Assembly: GCF_005405225.1 (NCBI RefSeq) | Contig: NZ_BJDQ01000001.1 | Coordinates: 149,046-213,045 of the forward strand | DNA from: Enterococcus dongliensis | Lineage (GTDB): Bacteria; Bacillota; Bacilli; Lactobacillales; Enterococcaceae | Direction: 5' to 3' | DNA length: 64,000 bases | Shown here: positions 56,890-64,000 of the stretch, piece after piece | How positions within the stretch are numbered: position 1 is the first letter of the stretch | Layout of the letters: each line of letters starts with the position of its first letter | Translations under genes and position numbers: made by a program | Notes under the pieces: generated by a model | Told to the model about the DNA's origin: nothing | Seen by the model: only the letters and a program-made list of their open reading frames with translations | The model's database searches: none

Positions 56890-56930
56890 TTTATTAGTAT
56901 ACGATAATTTTTAAAAAAAGGAAGAAAAAA

Positions 56931-59168
56931 ATGGAAAGCAAATTAAATTTAACAGAGCTACTTCAATACGTTGATCCATCTGCGCTTTCTTATCAAGAGT
57001 GGGTCAACGTGGGAATGGCTCTTAAACATGAAGGATATACGGCAGCTGATTGGGACCAGTGGAGTCAGAATGATTCCCGGTATCGTTCCGGTGAAACTTT
57101 CAAAAAATGGAGTTCATTTGAAGGCGCGAGCCAACCGGTTACCGGTGCCACGATCACACAACTAGCAAAAGAAAATGGCTGGCATCCAATTCATGATGAA
57201 GATGATGATATGATTTTGGGCTGGAACGATAGCTTCACCGCTACTGCGGTAGACAAGAGTTATCGCTTAGTCAACACTGATTGGGTTCTTGGCCAAGAAG
57301 TTCATGAGCCAAAGAAATGGGATCCCTCAAATGAAATCATCAAATATTTAGAGGCTGTTTTTGATCCGGGCGATATCATCGGCTATGTCAACGATGGTTT
57401 TCCAGTTAAGCGAACCGACGGATCAGAAAAATGGCTGCCAAAATCAGCTGGCGTCTATACAAAAACATCTGGTGAAATCATTGATAATTTACGCCGCTGC
57501 AATGGTGATATCGGTGCTGTCATTGGGGATCCCAATCCGAATAGTGGGGCTTGGGTCCGAATCAATCCGTTGGATGGGGAAGGTGTCAAAAATACTAATG
57601 TTACTGATTTTCGCTATTCATTAGTTGAATCAGATAGTATGTCGATTGATCAGCAAAATGAGATTCTTCGAGAATTAGAATTGCCAATCGTCGCGCTGAC
57701 TTACAGTGGTGAAAAAAGTCTTCATGCGATCGTTAAAATTGATGCAGTCAATTATCCGCAGTATCAGGAAAGAGTCGATTATCTTTATAAGATCGTGGAG
57801 AGTAATGGTCTTAAAGTTGATAAGCAAAATAAAAATCCATCAAGGCTTAGTCGCTTGCCCGGTTTTATCCGTGGTGAGAAAAAACAATTTCTCGTAGCAA
57901 CCAATATCGGTAAAGGTTCATGGGAAGAATGGCAAGAATACATCGAAGACATGAACGATAATCTGCCGGATCCGGAAAGCTTAGCTGACTTATTTGAGCA
58001 AGAAATTATTTTAGCACCGGAATTGATTCAAGGGATGTTGCGGCAAGGGCATAAGATGCTGATCGCTGGGCCATCGAAAGCCGGCAAGTCATTTGCGCTT
58101 ATGCAGCTAGCTATAGCAATTGCGGAAGGTCACAACTGGTTTGGATTCGGCTGCGAGCAAGGGAAAGTTTTGTACGTCAATCTTGAACTTGATGAAAAGT
58201 CAGCGAAGAAACGTTTTATTGAAATCTACAACAAACAGAATCTAGGTCATGCGAATGTCTCAAATATTGATGTTTGGAATCTCCGTGGAAAGACTAGTCC
58301 AATGGACAAATTAGCTCCAAAATTAATCCGCCGGGCACAAAAAGAAAATTATATTGCAGTGATCATTGATCCGATTTATAAAGTATTGACTGGTGACGAA
58401 AACTCCGCGCATGAGATGGCCAATTTTACAAATCAGTTCGATAAAATCGCCACAGAATTAGGTTGTGCAGTTATTTACTGTCATCACCACTCAAAAGGCT
58501 CTCAAGGCGGAAAAAGTTCAATGGATCGCTCGAGCGGCTCTGGTGTATTTGCCCGCGATCCTGATGCGATTTTAGATTTAATCGAACTACCAGTGACGGA
58601 AGATCGGTACATGCAGTTAGAAAACGAAGCGATTTGTCAAACGTTCAACGAGGCGATAAAAATCTATAATCCTTCTTATAATGATGTTGGTCTTGATGAT
58701 CAATTTAGTAAAAAACAAATGCAGCATCATCTAATGTCTGCGATCCATTCGCAAGATACTTTGCAAAAAGTTGAGCAGCAACGATTAATTGCAGTTGAGT
58801 CTACCCGTCAAGCTTCTGCTTGGAGATTAGAAGGAACGTTAAGAGAGTTTCCTAAATTCAAACCTGTCAACGCATGGTTCAGATATCCAGTTCATGTTTT
58901 AGACGATTCCTTGCAAGATATTCAATTGGAAGAAGATCCAAAAAAAAATTGGAAAAAAGGTGTTCAGAAATCAAATGAATCACGATCGGAAAAAGCCGCA
59001 AAAGAATTAGAAGAAGCCTTCAATATTTTGAGCGAAGACAGCGGACCAATTGAAGTAAATCAGATTGCTGATTATTTGGAGCTATCGAAGAAGTCAATTT
59101 ATGGACGAGTAAAAAAACATGAAAGCTTCTATGTTGATGGCGGATTAGTTATTAAAAAAGAAAAATAA
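56931..59168 (+). CDS. Primase-helicase for phage replication
   Basis: A 745-residue fused replication protein. The N-terminus (LLQYVDPSALSYQEWVNVGMALKHEG) fits the PriCT-2 domain. The middle has an archaeo-eukaryotic-primase-like segment (ALTYSGEKSLHAIVKID). From about residue 360 is a RepA-like RecA-fold ATPase with P-loop AGPSKAGKSFA and Walker B AVIIDPIYKV, and a YCHHHSKGS loop. A winged-helix-like tail (ADYLELSKKSIYGRVKKHE) ends it. An iteron-rich region follows. ATG 56931 follows AAAGGAAG. Confidence 0.87.
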   Translation: MESKLNLTELLQYVDPSALSYQEWVNVGMALKHEGYTAADWDQWSQNDSRYRSGETFKKWSSFEGASQPVTGATITQLAKENGWHPIHDEDDDMILGWNDSFTATAVDKSYRLVNTDWVLGQEVHEPKKWDPSNEIIKYLEAVFDPGDIIGYVNDGFPVKRTDGSEKWLPKSAGVYTKTSGEIIDNLRRCNGDIGAVIGDPNPNSGAWVRINPLDGEGVKNTNVTDFRYSLVESDSMSIDQQNEILRELELPIVALTYSGEKSLHAIVKIDAVNYPQYQERVDYLYKIVESNGLKVDKQNKNPSRLSRLPGFIRGEKKQFLVATNIGKGSWEEWQEYIEDMNDNLPDPESLADLFEQEIILAPELIQGMLRQGHKMLIAGPSKAGKSFALMQLAIAIAEGHNWFGFGCEQGKVLYVNLELDEKSAKKRFIEIYNKQNLGHANVSNIDVWNLRGKTSPMDKLAPKLIRRAQKENYIAVIIDPIYKVLTGDENSAHEMANFTNQFDKIATELGCAVIYCHHHSKGSQGGKSSMDRSSGSGVFARDPDAILDLIELPVTEDRYMQLENEAICQTFNEAIKIYNPSYNDVGLDDQFSKKQMQHHLMSAIHSQDTLQKVEQQRLIAVESTRQASAWRLEGTLREFPKFKPVNAWFRYPVHVLDDSLQDIQLEEDPKKNWKKGVQKSNESRSEKAAKELEEAFNILSEDSGPIEVNQIADYLELSKKSIYGRVKKHESFYVDGGLVIKKEK

Positions 59169-59183
59169 TTTATCACTAGCTAT

Positions 59184-59357
59184 TTAGAGAGTTACAGAGG
59201 GTTAAAAAATATTTTGTTCGTTACAATCTATCAGCTAGTAATAAGCCCGTAACAGTTCAGAAAGCTTATTCTGTCGCTGTCTCACCGTCCCGTTACTCTC
59301 TCCCTCTGGGAGTAGAGAGTAACGGAGACTGAGAGAGACAAAAATTAGAGAGTAAAA
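59184..59357. other. Candidate prophage replication origin with iterons
   Basis: The 245-bp gap after the primase-helicase has four related copies of AGAGAGTAACGGAG: near 59184 (AGAGAGTTACAGAGG), on the minus strand at about 59290-59305, at 59313-59326, and a partial one near 59346. The middle two form a 12-bp perfect inverted repeat (CCGTTACTCTCT / AGAGAGTAACGG). Further GTTAC-core words lie between. This is the place where phage origins often sit. Confidence 0.55.
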
Positions 59358-59413
59358 GAAAAATTGAAAATAGGTATGTACCAATATAAAATAACAAGAA
59401 ATGAGATGTTTAG

Positions 59414-59635
59414 ATGTCACCATATACTAAAAAACAAATTATAAAACATGCCTTGAAATATTATATTCAACGACCAGATGCCGATCCGAAAGATGTTCAT
59501 AGAGAAAAAACAGTCCTTCGACAAGTTGAGGAAGATATCAATCGGGAGATGGAACGGAATGGGATTAAGCCAAAGGAGAGAAGAAAGCAATGAAACTCAT
59601 CGATCAGGTAAAAAATGCAAACGAGGAATCTTTTG
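59414..59635 (+). CDS. Possible small protein (73 aa)
   Basis: A frame from ATG 59414 encodes MSPYTKKQIIKHALKYYIQ and a charged helical region (VEEDINREMERNGIK), plausible as a phage protein. The ribosome site is weak. The C-terminus overlaps the next gene by 46 bases, and its last 17 residues look unlike the rest, so a natural end nearer 59590 may have been lost by a small insertion or deletion. Confidence 0.45.
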
Positions 59636-59940
59636 AAACATGGTTTAGTCGCTGGTATGAAAAACAAAATTTAGATAAAGACATCATTCGTTCAGCGCAA
59701 AAAGGATATAGTGGTTTTAGAATTACGATTACTGATCGCTACGAATCTAAAAATGATTTTTCTAAAGAAAGAAAATACAAAAATAGACGATTACGCGACG
59801 AGAGGACCGTAGAGAAAATTCGAGAAAAACTCGGTGAAGGATTTGATGTGACTTATAAAGAAGATGTTCAAAAATCAAAAATCCTTAGTCTAGAAGTAAG
59901 TCGTTTTAGTGATTGGATTGAAATTAGGTGGGACGCATGA
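59590..59940 (+). CDS. Hypothetical protein (116 aa)
   Basis: A 116-residue charged protein behind AAGGAGAG, overlapping rusA as ATGA. It has a basic middle (KERKYKNRRLRDERTVEKI). Unknown function. Confidence 0.75.
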   Translation: MKLIDQVKNANEESFETWFSRWYEKQNLDKDIIRSAQKGYSGFRITITDRYESKNDFSKERKYKNRRLRDERTVEKIREKLGEGFDVTYKEDVQKSKILSLEVSRFSDWIEIRWDA

Positions 59941-60332
59941 TTGAATTTTTCATGCCTATGGCAAAAGTTCCCACAGTTACCCATCAACAAAAGCAAGTTC
60001 ATGTTGTAAATGGTAAGCCGGTGTTTTATGAACCAGCAGATTTAAAAGCAGCTCGATCAAAATTGAATGGCTACTTGTCACACAATGTTCCGGAAAAAAT
60101 GATTGAAGGCCCAGTACGTTTGACAGTGAAATGGCTATTCCCATTAACTGGTAAACATTTTAATGGTGAATGGAAATACACAAAACCTGACACGGATAAT
60201 CTGCAAAAATTATTGAAGGACTGCATGACTACTTGCCGTTTTTGGAAAGATGATGCATTAGTTTGTTCTGAAATTGTTGAAAAATTTTGGGCGAATCAAA
60301 CTGGAATTTATATCAGAATCGAGGAGTTGTAA
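59937..60332 (+). CDS. rusA: RusA family Holliday-junction endonuclease
   Basis: A 131-residue nuclease that resolves branched phage DNA before packaging. The conserved acidic motif is KPDTDNLQKLLKDCM and FWKDDALV, which gives the catalytic Asp residues. ATG 59937 overlaps the previous stop and follows AGGTGGG; the GTG nine bases upstream is less likely. Confidence 0.92.
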   Translation: MIEFFMPMAKVPTVTHQQKQVHVVNGKPVFYEPADLKAARSKLNGYLSHNVPEKMIEGPVRLTVKWLFPLTGKHFNGEWKYTKPDTDNLQKLLKDCMTTCRFWKDDALVCSEIVEKFWANQTGIYIRIEEL

Positions 60333-60556
60333 TGAACTGGGATGCCTTTTTTCGAGATGTGCAAAAATGGATGGAAGCCTCAAATGAGATCAGTAAGAAG
60401 CATCCTATTACATCAGATGCCTACTGGTCATGGTTAGTTGGTACCATCGGATTAATAGGTGACCGCTACAATAACCATCCTTTAGTAGTAGGCATTTTAT
60501 GCTCATTAATTAAGTTTCAAGAAGATAATTATAAATTAGCAAAAGAAAAAATGTAA
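60332..60556 (+). CDS. Hypothetical protein (74 aa)
   Basis: A 74-residue protein starting MNWDAFFRDVQKWMEASN. ATG 60332 overlaps the rusA stop as TAATG, behind GAGGAG. Unknown function. Confidence 0.75.
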   Translation: MNWDAFFRDVQKWMEASNEISKKHPITSDAYWSWLVGTIGLIGDRYNNHPLVVGILCSLIKFQEDNYKLAKEKM

Positions 60557-60639
60557 GTAGGTGAGTCGCTATTTTTGGATGGGTAGATTCGATAATTTCA
60601 ATTGATCAAGAATTATTTGATTTAGGAATCTGTTTACAA

Positions 60640-60978
60640 TTGAACGAAAAAGAGTTGGCTCGCTGGTCTAATTATGTTGATAATGACGGCGATTTAGCCA
60701 AGCACCAAACATTTTTAACTTCATTAGAAAAGCAAGCACGATTGAAGGAGGAAATCAGTAATTTGAATCAACGTGTTGAAAAACTGGCAGAAGAACGAAA
60801 AGAAATCATTCAAATGGTTGAGAAGTTTCAGGGATTGGACCAGCAGATTCTTAAAATGAAATATATTGATGGTCTAACCTTGGAATCAATTGCTGATGAG
60901 ACTGATTATTCTTATCAGTACATTAGAAGTAGACACGCTGATATTATGCGGATGATTAGGTTCAGTAAAAATGTATAA
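60640..60978 (+). CDS. Sigma-70-region-4-like late regulator (ArpU/RinA-like)
   Basis: A protein of at least 112 residues with a central coiled coil (about 28-65) and a C-terminal helix-turn-helix like sigma region 4: LDQQILKMKYIDGLTLESIADE. Such ArpU/RinA-type proteins switch on late phage genes, and terminase follows. The annotated start is TTG 60640, without a well placed ribosome site. The frame is open upstream to an ATT at 60571, 6 bases after AGGTGAG, which would add GWVDSIISIDQELFDLGI; that may be the true start. Confidence 0.78.
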   Translation: MNEKELARWSNYVDNDGDLAKHQTFLTSLEKQARLKEEISNLNQRVEKLAEERKEIIQMVEKFQGLDQQILKMKYIDGLTLESIADETDYSYQYIRSRHADIMRMIRFSKNV

Positions 60979-61020
60979 TACGTTGTCTACACATACCCAA
61001 CAGACATATTGATTTTGGTG

Positions 61021-61029
61021 TGATATTCT
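61021..61029 (+). promoter_or_regulatory. Possible late promoter
   Basis: TGATATTCT is an extended -10-like box just before the structured RNA element. No -35 is seen, as expected for an activated promoter, but the call is weak. Confidence 0.4.
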
Positions 61030-61049
61030 ATTACTGTCGAAAGATTAAG

Positions 61050-61114
61050 GGCGGCACACAAAAATAAAAGATAGGGGTGAAAACTCCATTTCTCTTTAAA
61101 GTTCATGTGCTGCC
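61050..61114 (+). ncRNA. Structured RNA element upstream of terminase
   Basis: GGCGGCACA (61050-61058) pairs with TGTGCTGCC (61106-61114) in 9 bp with one G-U. Inside is a 5-bp hairpin GGGGT/ACTCC (61074-61087) with a GAAA tetraloop, a stable GNRA cap. No gene covers it. It lies between the late regulator and terS and is followed by an intrinsic terminator. Confidence 0.68.
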
Positions 61115-61128
61115 TGATACATATTTTT

Positions 61129-61158
61129 GGATCACTCATCGAGTGGTCTTTTTATTTT
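61129..61158 (+). terminator. Terminator in front of terS
   Basis: GATCACTC pairs with GAGTGGTC around a 3-base loop, followed by TTTTTATTTT. It stands only 24 bases before terS, so late transcription must read through it or start after it. Confidence 0.85.
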
Positions 61159-61181
61159 GGTTAGAAAGGTGGTGATGGAAA

Positions 61182-61637
61182 ATGAGTAAGTTGAATCCTA
61201 AGCAACAAGCTTTTGCTGATGAGTACATCATCACAGGCAATGCTTATCAATCGGCTTTAAAGGCTGGATACAAAGAAAACTACGCCAAGAACGCACAAGA
61301 AAAACTGGTGGAAAAAGGTGGAAAAATATCCGAGTACATTCAAGAGAAGCTGAAAGAAGTTCAAACCAAGCGCCATTTGACTATGGAAGAAGCGCTAGCA
61401 ATCACGGCTTCTATTGCTAAAGGTGAGCCACAACGTTTTGAAGTGATTAAGCGCGACCCAGTAACAAATAAAATTATCGCACGTGAAGTTAGTGAATATT
61501 CTGCCGGTTTCAAAGAACGCAATCAAGCGCTTGAACACTATTACAAAATAAATGCAGCGTTTGTAGACAAGCAGAAAGTCGAAGTAACTGAGGTTCCAAT
61601 GTTCATCGATGATATAAGTAGTGATGAAGATGGCTAA
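61182..61637 (+). CDS. terS: Terminase small subunit
   Basis: A 151-residue DNA-recognition subunit of the packaging motor. It has the Terminase_2 family start LNPKQQAFADEYIITGNAYQSALKAGY, with a helix-turn-helix, and a central oligomerisation helix. ATG 61182 follows AAAGGTGGTGATGG. It overlaps terL by 8 bases. Confidence 0.92.
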   Translation: MSKLNPKQQAFADEYIITGNAYQSALKAGYKENYAKNAQEKLVEKGGKISEYIQEKLKEVQTKRHLTMEEALAITASIAKGEPQRFEVIKRDPVTNKIIAREVSEYSAGFKERNQALEHYYKINAAFVDKQKVEVTEVPMFIDDISSDEDG

Positions 61638-62928
61638 AAAGCTTTCTAGTTTGTTACCAAATAAGTTTCACGGTGTTTGGAGAGCAACTCTTAACTCAGA
61701 TATTTTAAATGTTGTATGTAAGGGCGGTCGTGGATCTGGTAAATCATCGGATATTGCACATATAATCACTCAATTACTAATGCGTTACGCTGTAAATGCA
61801 GTCGGGATTCGGTATGTTGATAATACGCTTGAGCAATCATTGTATGAACAGATGAAATGGGCTATAGATCAGCAAGGTGTAACACATTTATTCAAATTTA
61901 ATAAATCGCCTTTGAGGATCACGTACATTCCTAGAGGTAATTACATGATTTTCCGAGGGGCGCAAAACCCAGAACGAATTAAGTCGTTGAAGGACAGCAA
62001 ATTTCCTTTTGCGATTGGTTGGATTGAGGAGCTAGCAGAGTTTAAAAATGAAGACGAAGTAACGACTATCACTAACTCACTGCTACGTGGTGAATTAGAT
62101 GATGGTCTTTTTTATAAGTTTTTTTACAGTTATAACCCTCCAAAAAGAAAACAATCATGGGTAAATAAAAAATATGAAACATCATTTCAACCGAAAAATA
62201 CTTTTGTGCATCACTCGACCTATAAAGATAACCCTTTTATCTCCAAGGAGTTTTTGAGCGAAGTTGAAGCTGCTAGAAAAAGAAATCCAAGGCGTGCTGA
62301 ATGGGAATACGATGGAAAAGCTATCGGTTCTGGAGTTGTACCTTTCGATAATCTTCAAGTCAAAGCCGGCAGCATCACTGATGAGATGGTTGCTAACTTT
62401 GACAACATCCGAAACGGTCTTGACTTTGGTTATGCTACTGATCCGCTGGCTTTTGTACGTTGGCATTATGACAAAAAGAAAAATGGGATTTACGCTATCG
62501 ATGAAATGTACGGCGTGAAGATTAGTAACCGTGAAATCGCAAAAATGTTACATGTAAGAGGCTATCAAAACGATGAGATATTCTCAGACTCCGCCGAGCC
62601 GAAAAGTAATGCAGAACTGAAAAATGAGCATGGGATCAAGCGTGTTCGAGGCGTGAAAAAAGGTCCTGACAGTGTTGAATACGGCGAGCAGTGGTTAGAC
62701 GACTTGGATTTTATCTGCATCGATCCACAACGCACACCAAACATTGCAAAAGAATTCGAGAATATCGATTATCAAACTGATCGCGACGGTAATCCGAAGC
62801 CGCGGCTAGAAGACAAAGACAATCATACGATCGACGCTACTCGATATGCGTTTAACGAAGATATGTGGTCTAAGCGTAAGCAGACCGTCACGAAAGAACA
62901 AAGAAACAAACTTAAGAGAATGTTTTAA
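61630..62928 (+). CDS. terL: Terminase large subunit
   Basis: A 432-residue ATPase-nuclease that cuts and pumps phage DNA into the capsid. The Walker A-like KGGRGSGKSSD is near residue 30 and Walker B with catalytic Glu in AIGWIEELAEF. The nuclease domain has GLDFGYATDPLAFVRW, DSAEPKSN and a late DNHTIDATRYAF. It fits the PBSX-type family. I choose ATG 61630, overlapping terS; GTG 61621 and ATG 61624 are alternatives. Confidence 0.94.
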   Translation: MAKKLSSLLPNKFHGVWRATLNSDILNVVCKGGRGSGKSSDIAHIITQLLMRYAVNAVGIRYVDNTLEQSLYEQMKWAIDQQGVTHLFKFNKSPLRITYIPRGNYMIFRGAQNPERIKSLKDSKFPFAIGWIEELAEFKNEDEVTTITNSLLRGELDDGLFYKFFYSYNPPKRKQSWVNKKYETSFQPKNTFVHHSTYKDNPFISKEFLSEVEAARKRNPRRAEWEYDGKAIGSGVVPFDNLQVKAGSITDEMVANFDNIRNGLDFGYATDPLAFVRWHYDKKKNGIYAIDEMYGVKISNREIAKMLHVRGYQNDEIFSDSAEPKSNAELKNEHGIKRVRGVKKGPDSVEYGEQWLDDLDFICIDPQRTPNIAKEFENIDYQTDRDGNPKPRLEDKDNHTIDATRYAFNEDMWSKRKQTVTKEQRNKLKRMF

Positions 62929-62941
62929 AGGAGCGTGAAAA

Positions 62942-64000
62942 ATGGACAAAGTGAACGAATTTGAACATGGTGCAGATATTCGCTATGCGAATGGCGTAAA
63001 TCAAAACTTCGTTAGTTTCGATGTAGCGTCAAACTTACATTATAGATTTAGTTCAGCAGAAGATTTGCTAAAAGACTTACCAACGCTAGCTGCAATGATC
63101 AGGCATCACTATGATAATCAAGTACCACGTTTAGAAGTGTTAGATGATTACTACAAAGCTAAAAACACAAATATCATTAAGAATAGCCGACGCAAAGAGA
63201 AAGAAAAGTCTGACCATCGTTCAGCTCATAATTTTGGCAAGGTGCTTTGTACTTTTGATGTGGGTTATAACACAGGCAATCCGGTTAAAGTTCAAATTGA
63301 CGATAATGCGAAACAATCGAGCATCGATGAATTTAATACAAATAATGACATCGACGGTTTAAACGCCGAACTCTGGCTTGATATGGATAAATATGGTCGC
63401 GCGTATGAAATTATGTATCGTGATAGTGATGATTTAGATTATGTGGATTTAGCTAATGTGTTCGAAACATTTGTCGTGTATGACACTACTGTTAAACGTG
63501 AACCGATTGCAGCAGTTAGATATCCTAAAACACGTTTCATGTCAGAAGTGGATAAACAAAAGATTCAACCGACCGTGTATACAAAAGATAAAATCGTGAC
63601 GTTTGAAGAAACTACGTTAGTCGCTGTTGAGTTAAAGAATCCTGCAGAAGAATACCACGATAGAAAAGAAGTACCTATTACGGAGTATTCGCCTAATCGA
63701 TTCAGAATGGGCTTATATGAGGATATCCTTTCATTAATTGACCTTTACGATGCTGGTCAGTCAGATACAGCAAATTATATGACTGACCTAAACGATGCAT
63801 TGTTAGTTATCAGTGGAGATATTGAAGCTTCAGGAATTACGACAGAAGAAGCTATTAAGCAAAAAGACGCAAATATGTTGCTACTAGAGTCAGGTATCGA
63901 CATTAATGGAAACAAGACTAGTGTTACAGCTGGCTATATCTATAAACAATACGACGTGAACGGTGTCGAAGCTTATAAGGATCGTGTGCGAAAAGATATT
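62942..64000 (+). CDS. Phage portal protein, SPP1 Gp6-like (runs off right edge)
   Basis: The frame is open from ATG 62942, behind AAAGGAGCG, to the window end, 353 residues so far. It fits SPP1-type portal proteins: an N-terminal RHHYDNQVPRLEVLDDYYKA, DVGYNTGNPVKV in the middle and IDLYDAGQSDTANYMTDLNDALLV with the DxxxSxxxN pattern of the family. The portal forms the ring through which DNA enters the head. The C-terminus is missing. Confidence 0.92.
   Translation, partial: MDKVNEFEHGADIRYANGVNQNFVSFDVASNLHYRFSSAEDLLKDLPTLAAMIRHHYDNQVPRLEVLDDYYKAKNTNIIKNSRRKEKEKSDHRSAHNFGKVLCTFDVGYNTGNPVKVQIDDNAKQSSIDEFNTNNDIDGLNAELWLDMDKYGRAYEIMYRDSDDLDYVDLANVFETFVVYDTTVKREPIAAVRYPKTRFMSEVDKQKIQPTVYTKDKIVTFEETTLVAVELKNPAEEYHDRKEVPITEYSPNRFRMGLYEDILSLIDLYDAGQSDTANYMTDLNDALLVISGDIEASGITTEEAIKQKDANMLLLESGIDINGNKTSVTAGYIYKQYDVNGVEAYKDRVRKDI

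Noticed and set aside
59235..59423. 62-codon minus-strand frame after the primase gene
   Set aside because: It runs through the iterons and dyad, has low-complexity sequence and no ribosome site.

Overview
The window looks like a chromosome segment of a low-GC lactic acid bacterium, most likely Enterococcus or a close relative. The signs are the walRK-yycHI-walJ operon, a CIRCE-controlled groESL, a MurT/GatD pair, a Ktr/Trk potassium channel, an AzoA-like azoreductase, and strong AGGAGG ribosome sites with frequent TTG and GTG starts. A leucine-biosynthesis gene at the left edge suggests a species that makes branched-chain amino acids, unlike E. faecalis. Species cannot be fixed from the sequence alone.

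Bases 1-43,098 are ordinary chromosome. From left to right: the start of leuA behind an attenuator with a Leu-Leu-Leu leader peptide; a convergent membrane GT-C-like protein and GtrB-like glycosyltransferase; tRNA-Lys; a DUF1836/DegV pair; the essential wal envelope-stress operon; an NAD(P)-binding protein and a CPBP protease; groESL; the NAD salvage pair pncB-nadE; an LtaS-like enzyme and a TtcA-like protein; a P-type ATPase behind a yybP-ykoY manganese riboswitch; a sugar lactonase; a degenerate sorbitol IIA protein with an AI-2E exporter; azoreductase; a cysteine-less rhodanese; a VOC dioxygenase; a serine hydrolase; manA; murT-gatD; ktrB; and the housekeeping run tdk-prfA-prmC-sua5-glyA-upp. 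Three DnaA boxes lie in front of sua5.

From tRNA-Thr(CGT) at 43,099 to the right edge lies the left part of a siphovirus-type prophage, inserted at the 3' end of the tRNA. Leftward lysogeny genes (integrase, a small unknown, ImmA/IrrE protease, XRE repressor) face a rightward early operon across a switch region with repeated CTAA-N8-TTAG operators. The early operon has a Cro-like protein, DUF771, a Myb-like DNA-binding protein, a recombination module (SMC-like ATPase, Sak4-like ATPase, DUF669 protein), an SF2 helicase, a methyltransferase, many tiny proteins, YopX, a primase-helicase, RusA and a sigma-like late regulator. Terminase small and large subunits and the start of the portal gene follow. 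Lysis, tail and attR lie outside the window.

The most unusual feature is a second transcription layer inside the early region, running leftward against the operon. It has two small protein genes (47,699-47,974 and 54,921-55,124) and a cluster of four probable small RNAs (56,003-56,889). Each unit has its own -10 box and its own intrinsic terminator. All four RNAs would begin exactly at a 5'-terminal stem about 7 nt after the -10 box, and compensatory base changes between copies support the folding. A second candidate RNA element, with a 9-bp stem, a GAAA-capped hairpin and a terminator, separates early and late genes just before terS.
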